From the NCBI GenBank assembly GCA_001600695.1, contig BCKQ01000018.1, forward strand, positions 40,518 to 104,517: DNA of 64,000 nt. Reading direction: 5' to 3'. The notes under the pieces were generated by a model. It searched no databases. It was given only the letters and a program-made list of their open reading frames with translations, and had not been told where the DNA came from. This document shows positions 32,694-43,625 of this stretch, piece after piece. This DNA comes from Ascoidea asiatica. Lineage: Eukaryota > Ascomycota > Saccharomycetes > Ascoideales > Ascoideaceae. A program made the position numbers and the translations under genes. Positions within the stretch are counted from its first letter, which is position 1; each line of letters starts with the position of its first letter.

Positions 32694-34295
32694 ATGATAT
32701 TCTCAAATTCATTCATTTTAACTTCTTTAGCTTTTTTATTTAATTCAAATAAAATTTCTGCTTCTTCTTGTACTGAAGTTGATGGTAATTATTATTGTGA
32801 TGATACATCTGCTGTAATTTATTCAGGTATTGGTTATTCTGGTTCTTATAAAGATGTAACTGCAATGGATGAATCTTCTTGTGATTGTACTCAATCTGAA
32901 GTTACTTTTTCTGGTAATTTATCTCCTTTAAATGAAGAATTATCTATTCATTTTAGAGGTCCTTTAAAATTATTACAATTTGGTGTTTATTATCCATCTT
33001 CTTCATCTTCTTCATCTTCAACTTCTTCAAAAAAAAAAAGAAATGCAAAACCACAACCTGAAGCTATTAATGCTCATGCTCATAATTATCATCATAAACA
33101 TCATGCTCATAAAAGAGAAGCTGAAACAATGACTGTTGCTTTAACTGAAACTGTTTATGTTGATGATGATGGTGTTTCAACAACTGTTTTAGAATCAACT
33201 CCTGTTGCTTCAACTATTGCTCAAACAACTGAAAATGAATTAGATGTTGCTGCTATTAAAACAACTTCTACTTTAGCTTCTTCTATTTCTTCAACCACTG
33301 AAGTTTCTGAAATTGAATCTTCTTCTGATTGGACTTCTTCTACTTCAACTCAAACTTCAACCATTTATTATACTCTTGATACTGATGAAAGTTCTTCTGC
33401 TGTTGAAACTTCTTCTTTATCATCATCATCATCATCATCAAAAGTTTCTTCAAAAGTTTCTTCAAAAGCTTCTTCTACATCAGCTTCATCTACCAAAACT
33501 TCATCAAAAGCTTCAAGTTCTTCATCAAAAACTTCATCTACCTCAACTTCTACTTCAACTGGTTCTTGGGAAAGATTATCTTATTTTGAACCTGGTTCAA
33601 CAACAAATGTAACTTTTTTAAATACTTTAGGTGGTAAAACTGATTCTGGTACTTGGTCTTCATGTTTTGGTAATTCTCTTTCTTATTGTGCTGCAAATGG
33701 TGAAGATGCTTCTTCTGATGCTGTTGCACTTAAAGAAGTTACTGTTCCTTCTGATACTGAATATATGATTTTCTCAGGTTCTGATTGTAATGATACTGAT
33801 GTTGGTGATTGTGGTTATTATAGATCTGGTATTCCTGCTTATCATGGTTTTGGTGGTGATCATAAATTATTTGTTTTTGAATTTGAAATGCCAACTGATT
33901 CTGATGATTCAACTACAACTAATTTTGATATGCCTGCAATTTGGTTATTAAATGCTAAAATTCCAAGAACTTTACAATACGGTGATTCTTCATGTTCATG
34001 TTGGTCAACTGGTTGTGGTGAATTAGATTTATTTGAAATTTTAAGTTCTGGTTCTTCAAAATTAATTTCTCATTTACATGATGGTCAAGGTGATGATGGT
34101 ACTTCAACTGGTGGTAGTGGTTCTTCTGATTATTTCGATAGACCAACTTCTTCTTCAATGAAAGCTGTTGTTGTTATGAGTGGTTCAACTATTAGTATTG
34201 TTAAAGTTGATGATGATACTGATTTTGGTTCATCTTTAGATGCTGATACTGTCAATGGTTGGTTAGAAACTAGTGGTTCAGATGTTTCTTTATAA
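32694..34295 (+). CDS. TOS1: Secreted cell-wall protein Tos1 (TOS1 N- and C-terminal domains)
   Basis: A secreted glucan-associated wall protein of 533 residues. A signal peptide (~1-23) is followed by the Cys-containing TOS1 N-terminal domain (~25-100) ending in GPLKLLQFGVYYPS. A basic/His-rich segment with Kex2-type sites follows (KKKR near 113-116 and KREAE near 140), then a long Ser/Thr-rich linker (~145-288) that is probably O-mannosylated. The C-terminal TOS1 domain starts at GSWERLSYFEPG (~289). It contains IPRTLQYGDSSCSCWSTGCGELDLFE, whose E443-x-D445-x-x-E448 resembles the ExDxxE catalytic motif of GH16-type glucanases. TOS1 family members have been reported to act on beta-1,3-glucan; activity here is inferred. 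There is no GPI signal at the C terminus. Confidence 0.9.
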   Translation: MIFSNSFILTSLAFLFNSNKISASSCTEVDGNYYCDDTSAVIYSGIGYSGSYKDVTAMDESSCDCTQSEVTFSGNLSPLNEELSIHFRGPLKLLQFGVYYPSSSSSSSSTSSKKKRNAKPQPEAINAHAHNYHHKHHAHKREAETMTVALTETVYVDDDGVSTTVLESTPVASTIAQTTENELDVAAIKTTSTLASSISSTTEVSEIESSSDWTSSTSTQTSTIYYTLDTDESSSAVETSSLSSSSSSSKVSSKVSSKASSTSASSTKTSSKASSSSSKTSSTSTSTSTGSWERLSYFEPGSTTNVTFLNTLGGKTDSGTWSSCFGNSLSYCAANGEDASSDAVALKEVTVPSDTEYMIFSGSDCNDTDVGDCGYYRSGIPAYHGFGGDHKLFVFEFEMPTDSDDSTTTNFDMPAIWLLNAKIPRTLQYGDSSCSCWSTGCGELDLFEILSSGSSKLISHLHDGQGDDGTSTGGSGSSDYFDRPTSSSMKAVVVMSGSTISIVKVDDDTDFGSSLDADTVNGWLETSGSDVSL

Positions 34296-35418
34296 ACAAT
34301 TTGAATTCATTAAAATTAATTAAAATTTATCAAATTTTAAGTTTTTTTTTTTAAAGTTTTATTTTTTAACATTTGTTTATTTTTAAAACTTATATTTTTT
34401 ATATTATCAATATTTTAAATTTAAATCTTTTTTTTATCTTATCCATCAAATTAATTTTAAAAATTAAAGCCAAATTAAAAAAAAAATCAAAAAAAAATTT
34501 TAAAAATATAAACGGTTTTTAATAACTATTTGGACTTTATTTTTTCGTTTCAAATTCTTTAACATCCCTATATAATTCTTTATTTCTTTCAAGGCTTCTT
34601 TTGGATCTTCTTTTTTCTTTTATTCTTTTCTTTTTCTCTTTTCCAATATCTTTTGCTCTGTTTTGTGATTATCCTGGAGGGTTGAATTTTGTTATTTCGT
34701 ATTTTTTTTTTCATTAGTTGTCCTTATTTAGTTTGTTTTATAAATTGAAATTTTATTTTGTATATTAAATCTATTGTGTTTTGTAATAATCACAAATTAT
34801 TTGTATATATATATATGAATATTATTTAAATTTTCCAATTTTAAATTTTGATTTTATCCCCACTTGATTGACTGTATTTCATGAACAATTCAATTTTATT
34901 TAGCATAATATCAAAATTTTTCTCAAAGTCACTAGAATTCAAAGGCTGAGAATATTAATTGAAATAACTTATTCATATAATTAAAAAAGTACAACTATTA
35001 TGTTAGAAACATTTTTCAAGAATAGAAAAAAGTACCAAATGAGTTTGTCTCACTCATTTGATTGACATTCAAGAAGGCTTCAATTTCCTTCAACAAATTA
35101 CAAATCTGGGAACCATGCTTTTGGAATAATAATTCTGAAAAAAGCTTTGAAAACCTTCAAAACAATCCAGTTTCAGAAACATTATTATTCTGGAATAAAC
35201 ACTTTTAAAAATATTGAAGTCTTCTTGATCCTTCTGTTAATTTAATTCGTGTAAAAAAAGTTTAATATTAGTAAAATGGTCACGTGCCGTATTATATTTG
35301 CTTTTCTTCTTTTCGAAAAAAGTTGAAATTGATGAAAGTGTTTTTGAAAAACAATGAAAAAAAGATATAGAACTTATTAATAAAAAATTGATATTACCAT
35401 AATTGCAAAGTATTTAAA
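34296..35418. other. Intergenic region upstream of MRPL51
   Basis: 3' region of TOS1 with poly-T/poly-A tracts, then the promoter of MRPL51. TCACGTG lies at 35280-35286, about 135 bp before the MRPL51 ATG, a plausible Cbf1-type site. No further gene, RNA or island was recognised. Confidence 0.55.
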
Positions 35419-35940
35419 ATGCCTATTAAACCAATATTTGTTGCTTCAAAGCCAATGAATGGTCTTGGTGCCTTCATATTACCAGTATGTTTAATCTTAC
35501 TTATTTGTTTTTAATTAATAGTCTAGTATCTTTTAAAGAAACTTATGCTAACAAAGTAATAATTTTTATTCTCAAATTTGTTTTAGTGTAAAAGAATAAC
35601 ATTACAATATTGTAACTGGAATGGTTCTTCTGAAGGTTTACGTAAATTCATTATGAATGATCTTAGAGATTATGCTAAACAAAATCCAATAATTCAATTT
35701 AATTTATTAAAAAAATCAGGACATCCTGTTGTCAGAGGGTTTTATACAACTGGTGATATCAAATCAATTTCAACAAGAAATTTAACTCCAAAAGAAATAA
35801 AAGATAAATTGGATATATTGAAAAACTCTTCTCATGCCAAATTATCTAAATATCATCAAGCTGTTAAATCTTATAATGAAAGTCCAAGAGGTATTTGGAG
35901 TCCATTCCATTTAGATCCTTCTTTAAGACACAAAATTTAA
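35419..35940 (+). CDS. MRPL51: Mitochondrial ribosomal protein of the large subunit mL43 (Mrpl51), two exons
   Basis: The join 35419-35484 plus 35587-35940 encodes 139 residues, matching Mrpl51. Exon 1 gives MPIKPIFVASKPMNGLGAFILP. Exon 2 opens with CKRITLQYCNWNGSSEGLR, the conserved core of mL43, followed by KSGHPVVRGFYTTGD and a final SPRGIWSPFH. Without the intron the exon-2 frame would start at an internal Met and lose the conserved N terminus, so the spliced model is required. The protein sits in the large mitoribosomal subunit. Its 3' end is only about 200 bp from the convergent SYT1-like gene. Confidence 0.93.
35485..35586 (+). other. Spliceosomal intron of MRPL51 (102 nt)
   Basis: Donor GTATGT at 35485-35490, branch point TGCTAAC at 35546-35552 and acceptor TTTTAG ending at 35586. 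It splits the codons for Pro22 and Cys23 without breaking a codon (phase 0). Confidence 0.93.
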
Positions 35941-36137
35941 ACTATGAGATACATGTAAATAATGATCATAACGATTCCTTTTCTTTTAGTTATAATTAGT
36001 CTTGTTTATCTTTTCAAAAAAAATAAATGAATTTCTACAAATTTTTTTTTCTATAAATATTTATAAATTCTATTATACATTGTCATAAACATAATTATAT
36101 TATACATTATAAAAAAAAATAACTTGACCCAATCAAT

Positions 36138-39100
36138 TTACTTGTAATTAAGAATAGAAGTTGATTTATTTCCATTAAATAAATGAAACTTACTATTAAT
36201 TCTACTACCAAGTCTAATTTTTTTTACTGTTCTTTTTTTCCCTCCAAAAAGATTTTCTATTGATTCCTGTCTTCCGTTTTTAACTTTATCATTAATAATG
36301 TTTTCTTTCTTTCCACATGCGTAATAAGAATCAGATTTCCTCCCTTCAATATCAACTTTGCAACTGTTGCTTTCTGAGCACAATGAATCTGATGAACTAC
36401 TATCAGTCTTCAAAGACCTTAAAGACCTCATCGAATGCACTTTTCTCATGGTTTTCTCTTTAGTACTGTTTTTGTTACTATTATTAGATTCTTCTAATAT
36501 GGAAGATAAATTAGGTGGTTGCAAAATTTCATCCATACTGATACTGTTTGGATTTGAATTCGGAAACAGAAGTGAAACAGGAGATAAATAATTCTCTTTC
36601 ATTCTTTCCTCGTTATCAATTTCAACTAAATTTATAAGTTTATTTGAAATAAGATCGGTTGATAAAATATTCTTTTTTGGAGTCATTGTTAATGTTTCTT
36701 TAGATTTAGTTAAATCTCCTGAAACACTACTTGATATCGAAGTTAATCTACTACTTCTCCCAATCCTTAAGAATTGTAAATAGGATTCAAGAATGTGACA
36801 GTAATCATTATATTTTTTTTCTTCTGGACATTGTTCTTTACCATCATTTCCTTCTTCATCCATATTAATAAACAGCCTATCATCATTTCGTAAATAATCT
36901 TGATTATCAATTTCACTTTCAATATAATATATTAAACTACTGATTTTAAACTTTTCAAACCATAATATTTGTAAATGAGATAAATAAATTCGACTGGCAA
37001 AATTCGCTAATAAAGCTTTGGTCTTTGTTTGTAAAGGAATTAATTCTTTCATAAAATTAACAATTCTTATTGTGCTATCAATCAAGTCCACAATATATTT
37101 GAAATCATCTTTAAGAGTAATATATCTTTCGCTAATACTTTGAGAGTCTTTAGAACATATTGAAAAATAATTTATAGATTTATCAAAAATCATAGGGGAA
37201 GTAGGAATTGAAAAATCAATAGCTCCACAAGATGAAACACTTGATAGATAATTAATACAATTAACCCAATCCATAAGCTGCTTGAAAGAATTACAACTGA
37301 AAGTTTCCTTAGTATCAAACGATTCAAACTTTCTACTGTTGAGCCAGGATTGATCATCAGGAGTAATGAATGAATGAGAAGAGCAACATATAGCAAAACT
37401 ATATTGTTCATTTTTCTGCCCGTTTTTAAGATTTGTATTATATGCAAAAATTTTTGCAATTGGAATAGCACAAACAAGATTAGGATTGGTTAGACTATTA
37501 AAAAGAGAATTAAAATTGATATTTGATTTGATATGATTAGATTTTAGATCAGACTCATCTTCTTTTTCATCTGTATTTTTGGATTTAAATTTATTTTCTA
37601 AAGATGAAAAGGATTCTTCTGACATTTCGTTCATCCAATTTAAGTTTTTGAAAATAAAAAACCCAAAGGATGTTAGAATGCAATAAGATTTTTTCCAAGA
37701 AGAGCTCATAGTATTATTCATAGGAATATCATCTTTAAACCCTTTGCCTTTTGGTTTTCCTTTTGGCTTCTTTCTGTTTTTAGCCAAAAAATTCACTCTT
37801 GATTGTTCATGATAGAGAATACCAACTTTTAAAACTCTAACTAAATATCTTTTCTCAACTTTTTTTTCTTTTTCAAAATCAGACTCACTTTTTCTATTAT
37901 CAGAAACATCTTCTTCAGATGATAAACTTTTCCTATCCAAACATAAAGAATGAAGGGAATCGGAGGAGGCTTTTTCAATCGATTCTTCTTCATTTAACGA
38001 CTTTGAACTTGTATAATTATCTAATTTTAAATCAAACTTTGAATTTTCATTTTCATTTAAATCAGTTATTTTCAAATGAAAACTATTAATTAAATATTTC
38101 GAAATTGAAAATGCACCAGGAAATTCTAAATTGACAATTGGAAGTGATTCTGAAATTGATTTTTTGATTCTTGAATGAGAAAAATCATCTTCAATTGAGT
38201 TTTCTCCGTTAAATTCAATTAAGCTTTCAAAAAAATCTTCATAAGAATCAGTTAAATCATAACTTGATAAATCCACTTTCATAAACAGTAAATCTGATAA
38301 ATCACTAGAATTATAAACCAAAGCTAATAAATTTGAAGAACTATTCCATCCAAAAGTAGAACTTCTTCTTCGTAATGTTTGAGTAGGCAAAGGTGTTTGT
38401 GAAGTTAAATTTTGTTGCTTAGAAAAACTTGGTTGTTTAGTTAAAGAAGGAGCTTTACTTGGTGATTCATTTTCTAAAACTGATTTGAATGGAATAGCAG
38501 TTATATTATCAAAAAAATATTCACTTAATTCTTGAGATAATAAACTAAATAAAGAATTTCCTTTAATAGAATGAGTAAGATCTTTTTGTTTTCTTTTTCT
38601 TTCAGCTTCTTTTTTGAAATTTGTTATTATATTGAAGTAATCAGTTTTTGTCATTTTAGATTTATTATTTTTATTAAAATGATCAGTATGTAAAACAACT
38701 AATGAAAATAATAAAGTATAAATTTCATCAACTGATTGAAAAAAACATCTAGAAATGGATTGATGAATAATTATTTCATCTTTTGGAGTTAATTCTTTAA
38801 AATTTTGAATATGTTTTAAATTTAAAAAATAATAATATGTCATTGATAAACATTCTAAAACCATATCTATTTTTTCAGTTTCATTTGGTAATTTATTGAA
38901 AAAAAGAAATTTTCGTAATATTAAATCTATTGGTATAATATAAACTTTATTAATTAAATCATTTAAATCCATTTTAAAAAAATTAAAATAAATATCTGAA
39001 TTTAAATTTGAATTATTATTATTTTTTATAGATATTATTTCAAAAATAGATTTATTCACAGCCATTTGATTAAATGGATTTATTTCTTTTTCTAATAAAG

Positions 39101-40001
39101 GTTCATTATAAATAATATTAAATAAAAATAAATAAAGATAATAAATTAAACAATTTTTATAAAATTCAAAATCTTTATTAAAACAAAAATTATCTTTAAT
39201 TGAATAATTTGAATAATTAAATGAATAATTTTTATTTTTAGATGCAAAAGAATATTTTGAAGATAAAATATCAACAATTTCATAAGAAAATCCATTATCA
39301 AATAATTTCATAATATAATCTTTATAATCATTATTAAATTCAGGTGATGGAATATCATTCAGATTAAAAGTACCTAAATTTCTAATTTTATTTTTTAATT
39401 TTAATTGTGAAAAATCTTCAAAAGAAGATAATGAAGTTGAAGTTGAATTTGAATGATTTCTTTTTTTATCAGAAATTATACTTGGATATGAATTTGAAGA
39501 ATCATTTGAAAATCTTGAAAGAAAAGTTGGAATAATAATATTTTTTTTATTTTTATTTAAAGAAGATAATTTTGAATAACTACCATCAAATTCAGATATT
39601 GGACTTGAAGGTAAATTATTATCTAAATTATAAGTACTAGTTCTTTTATATAATAAAGTAATTTTTGGATTTAAATTATTAGATAATGAACCAAGAGTTT
39701 TACTTCTTCTTCTATTAATTAAATTAATTTTTGTTGGAGATAAACTATGAGATTTTAAAATTTGAGAACTATTGTTATTAGATGATGTATTATTATTATT
39801 ATCTCTTTTTTTAATTGAAATTATTGGAAAATTATTATTATTTGAAAATTTAGAAGTTATTGATAAACTTCTTTTACTTCTTGAAAGTAATGAATTTTTA
39901 CTTTCAAAGAAATTATCAGTTGAATAAGATATATTTTTAATAAATTTTGGTTTAACTTTAATTTCAATTTCATTACCACTACAACTTGAACTTAAATTAT
40001 C

Positions 40002-40036
<35 letters not shown>

Positions 40037-40559
40037 CATTATTATTATCATTATTATTATCATTATTATTTTCATTAATATTATTGTTATTTTGATTATT
40101 TAAACTATTTATAGATTGAATTTCAGAATTATTATTAATTGAATCAAAGAATAAAGAAACAGTTTTTGATTTTAATTTTTGAAAAGGTAAAATAAAAGAA
40201 GATTTACTTTTTTTAAGAGTATTTAATTTAATATTTGAATTTGAATTTGAATTTGAATTTGAATTTGAATTTGAATTTGAATTTGAGTTTGAATTTGAAA
40301 TTTTTTTTTTATTAAGAAATTTAAAGGATGAGCCAGCTCATTAATTTCTTTTTTTAAATTACTATTTATATTATTATTTATATCATTATTTATATCATTA
40401 TTTATATTATTATCTTTAATTTCATTAATTTCATTAATTTGATTAATTTCATCATTATTTATAATATTTAAATCATTATTAATTTTAATTAAAGGAATTT
40501 TAAATTTATTTTTATTTTTATTTAAATTTAAATTATTTAAAGAATTATAATTTAATAAA

Positions 40560-40633
<74 letters not shown>

Positions 40634-41614
40634 TAATGATAAAATTTGAGAAATTTCAAATGAATTTATATTTGAATTTGAAATTGAAATTGAATTATTA
40701 AAATTATGTCTTTGACGAATATGTTTATGTTGATTAATTGAATTATTTGAAGAATTATTATCAAATGAGAGTTGTAAAGTTTTATCATTATCATTATTAT
40801 TATCTAATTCATTAATACTTTTATTATCATTAATTGAATTTAAAGTTATTAAAGATTGAGTAGAGATTGAATTTAAAGAATTAATTAAATTTAATGAATT
40901 ATTTGATTTATTTGAATGAATTGAATATAAATTTGATAAAGTATTATTATTTAATGAATTATTTAATGAATTATTTAATGAATTATTTAATGAATAATTT
41001 AATGAATCATTTATTGAATCATTTGCAGTATATAAACTTCTTGAATCATTTGAAATTGAATTATTTAAATTATTTAAATTATTTAAATTATTTAAATTAT
41101 TTAAATTACTTGGAAATATAATTAAAGGATTATTTGAAATATTATCAATATTATCAAAAGAATCAAAATATTTATTATTTAAATTGTTATTTATGTTATT
41201 ATTTATGTTATTATTTATGTTATTATTTATGTTATTATTTATATTTGAAATGATTTTTTTTTTTCTTTTAATTTTATTAAACATTTTTTTCATTTTTATA
41301 GTATTTGAAATATTATTTTCATTATCATTATCATTTTCATTATCATTATCATTATCATTATCATTTTCATTATCATTATTTATATTTATATTTACATTTT
41401 GATTATTATTGATATTATTATTAATATTATTAATATTATTATTATTTACATTTAAAATAGTCTTATTACTTATCACAGGTATTATTGAAACAGTTTTTAT
41501 ATTTGAATTATTTGAATTATTTGAATTATTTAAATTGGCGGTTATATTTTGATTATGATTATGATTATGATTATGATTATGATTATGATTATTGTTATGA
41601 TTACTATTATTCAT
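36138..41614 (-). CDS. SYT1: Arf guanine-nucleotide exchange factor with Sec7 and PH domains (Syt1-like), frame broken at a poly-A run
   Basis: Activates Arf GTPases in vesicle traffic. The Sec7 domain (about 39370-38560) has LILRKFLFFNKLPNETEKIDMVLE and LLFSLVVLHTDHFNKNNKSKMTK, the catalytic motifs. A PH domain lies at about 37870-37230 (KKSYCILTSFGFFIF). The last coding part is open from 40337 to 36138, but its first ATG (39311) lies inside the Sec7 region. Upstream of it the same frame stays open and coding-like for about 340 more codons with no ATG. The true N terminus is the Asn/His-rich frame starting at 41614, which ends at 40223. The two frames meet at a run of ten A (40310-40301 on the minus strand). 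One more A would join them into about 1825 residues. S. cerevisiae Syt1 has 1226; most extra length is low complexity. Yel1 is a related but shorter alternative. Confidence 0.8.
40301..40310 (-). other. Frame break at A10 in the SYT1-like gene
   Basis: On the minus strand ten A residues follow CTTAAT and precede TTTC. Upstream frame: ...NFLI KKK F QIQTQ, which continues only as a QI dipeptide run to a stop at 40223. Downstream frame: KKK ISNSNSN..., which continues into a Ser/Asn/Leu-rich region and the Sec7 domain. The break is either a base-count error in a homopolymer, a real mutation, or a site for slippage. Confidence 0.75.
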
Positions 41615-41763
41615 TATTTTAATATATTTTTGAATAGTTTTAATTATAAATATAAATATAAATATAAGAATTATTGAAATATTTTAAATAAATTAATATT
41701 TAAAAATGTATTAATATTAAGAATGATATTGATATTGATAGTAAGTTATTAATAATTATTGTT

Positions 41764-41835
41764 GAAGAAGAAGAAGAAGAAGAAGAAGAAGAAGAAGAAG
41801 AAGAAGCAGAAGATGGTGGTGGTGGTGGTGGTGGT
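41764..41835. repeat. Compound trinucleotide repeat (GAA)n-(GGT)n
   Basis: About 14 GAA units (one interrupted by GCA) followed by about 7 GGT units, about 150 bp upstream of the SYT1-like start. Confidence 0.9.
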
Positions 41836-42118
41836 GGATTTGCTACGGCAATTCATTCCAGACGAGTCGCCGTTGGCTTTCAGCGGGAGTGGCAGCAGAC
41901 CTGCACTGCCACGCTTACAGCCACGCCGAGGATGGGCACTACCAGAGCCGTGGGTCTTTAGTTTCATCGTTTGTGTGTGATTTAAAATAATAACAAGATA
42001 ATCAAGATAATAATAATCATTCAATAAATATGTCAATAAACAAATAAATATTACATAATCTAAATGTAATCTAAAGTTCGTAACCACACGGACGCGGCAC
42101 GGATCCATCTTCATTCTC

Positions 42119-42157
42119 CCCCGGATATACTCCCCGGATATACTCCCCGGATATTAT
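42119..42157. repeat. 13-bp direct repeat CCCCGGATATACT (nearly three copies)
   Basis: Two full units and one partial unit end about 105 bp before the METTL16-like ATG. Each unit contains CCGG, so the array presents three CGG/CCG motifs on a fixed 13-bp spacing, which could suit a Zn2Cys6 factor. Confidence 0.85.
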
Positions 42158-42260
42158 CAAAATAAAAAAGAACGTTTATTTGAAATATATAAAATAAACA
42201 ATAGAATATACACATATAAACATATAAACATTATATATTATATAAATTAATAACAAAAAA

Positions 42261-43625
42261 ATGTCATTAATAAATTCAAAAAATGATGAATTAATAATAA
42301 ATTTTAAAAATTTATCAAATGAATTTATAATTTTAAAAAATTTTAAAAATTTTAAAAATTTAAATCAATTTCAATTAATTTATTTAAATAATTTAATTTT
42401 AAAAAAATTTTTAAATTTAAATATAAAATTTAATTCTAAATTTTTAATTCCAAGAATTCCAAATAGATATTATTATATAATTTTAATTTATAATTTATTA
42501 TTATTAAATAATTTTAATTATAATTTAAATAATAATTATAATAATTATAATAATTCAAATATTATTGGTATTGATATTGGTACTGGTTCAAATTTAATTT
42601 ATCCATTAATTTTTTCATCATTATTTAAAAAATATTTTAATTTAAATTTATTTAATTTTAAAATTTATTCAACTGAAATTAATAAAAATTCATTAATTTT
42701 ATTAAAAGAAAATTTAAATTTAAATAAAAATTTTATTAAAAATATAATAATTATTGATAATAACAATAACAATAATAATAATTCAATTTTTTTAAATTTA
42801 TTTAAAAATAATATAATTAATGAAAATTTTATAAATTTTTTAATTTGTAATCCTCCATTTCATTCAATTAATAAAATTAATAAAATTAAAACAATTGGTC
42901 AAAATTCTGAATTATATTATAATAATAATGGTGAATCTGATTTTATAATAAATTTATTAATTGAATCAATAAATTTAAAAACTAAATTTAAAATTAAAAT
43001 TCAATGGTTTACTTCAATTATTGGAAAATTTAATTCAATAAATTTAATTTTAAAATTTTTAAAAATTAATAAAAAAATTAAAAATTTTTATATTTTAAAA
43101 TTTTCAATTGGTTATTTAAATAGATTTATTTTAATTTGGTCTTTAAATAATATTAATTTATTTCTTTTTTATAATAATAATTATAATAATAAAATTAATT
43201 TAAATTTTAAAAAATTTTTTTCAATATTTTATTCAAATTTTAAAACTTTTTTTAAAATTTCAAAATTTAATTTAATTAATAATAATGAAATTTTTTTTTT
43301 TTTTATAAAAATTAAATATTCATTTATTTTAAATTTAAATTATTTTAAAATTTTTAAAAATAATTTAAATTCTATTATTATTAAATTTAATTCAAATGTT
43401 TGGTCAAGATCTTATAGAAGAAAAAATTTAAAAAGAATAAATAGTATTAATAAAACTATTAATACTAATAATGAAGATATTGAAAAAAATTATATTATTT
43501 TAGAATTATATTATGATAATTTAGATAATGAAATTTATTTAATTTGGAAACAAGGTAATAATTTTAAAAATTTTGAAAGTTTTTATGGTTATTTAAATAG
43601 AAAATTAATTGAATTAAATTATTAA
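42261..43625 (+). CDS. METTL16-like RNA N6-adenine methyltransferase
   Basis: A Rossmann-fold SAM-dependent methyltransferase of 454 residues. The family hallmark IPRIPNRYYYI (~64-74) precedes the SAM loop IIGIDIGTGSNLIYPLI (~100-116). TEINKNSLILL (~137-147) is the acidic end of the second strand. CNPPFHS (~194-200) is the N/DPPF catalytic motif for adenine N6 transfer. Later WFTSIIGK matches the METTL16 block. Family members methylate U6 snRNA and other structured RNAs (human METTL16, fission yeast Mtl16). The RNA target here is inferred. The protein is extremely rich in Ile, Asn, Phe and Lys, reflecting AT-rich DNA. Its stop codon overlaps that of PSF1. Confidence 0.82.
   Translation: MSLINSKNDELIINFKNLSNEFIILKNFKNFKNLNQFQLIYLNNLILKKFLNLNIKFNSKFLIPRIPNRYYYIILIYNLLLLNNFNYNLNNNYNNYNNSNIIGIDIGTGSNLIYPLIFSSLFKKYFNLNLFNFKIYSTEINKNSLILLKENLNLNKNFIKNIIIIDNNNNNNNNSIFLNLFKNNIINENFINFLICNPPFHSINKINKIKTIGQNSELYYNNNGESDFIINLLIESINLKTKFKIKIQWFTSIIGKFNSINLILKFLKINKKIKNFYILKFSIGYLNRFILIWSLNNINLFLFYNNNYNNKINLNFKKFFSIFYSNFKTFFKISKFNLINNNEIFFFFIKIKYSFILNLNYFKIFKNNLNSIIIKFNSNVWSRSYRRKNLKRINSINKTINTNNEDIEKNYIILELYYDNLDNEIYLIWKQGNNFKNFESFYGYLNRKLIELNY

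Larger units (their letters stand above)
41615..42260. promoter_or_regulatory. Bidirectional promoter region with GC island and simple repeats
   Basis: Shared by the SYT1-like gene (minus) and the METTL16-like gene (plus). A GAA run lies at 41764-41806 and a GGT run at 41815-41835. A GC-rich patch spans about 41836-41960. A second GC-rich stretch at 42080-42157 ends in about three copies of a 13-bp CCCCGGATATACT unit. Open frames across the patch are explained by the repeats. Confidence 0.55.
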
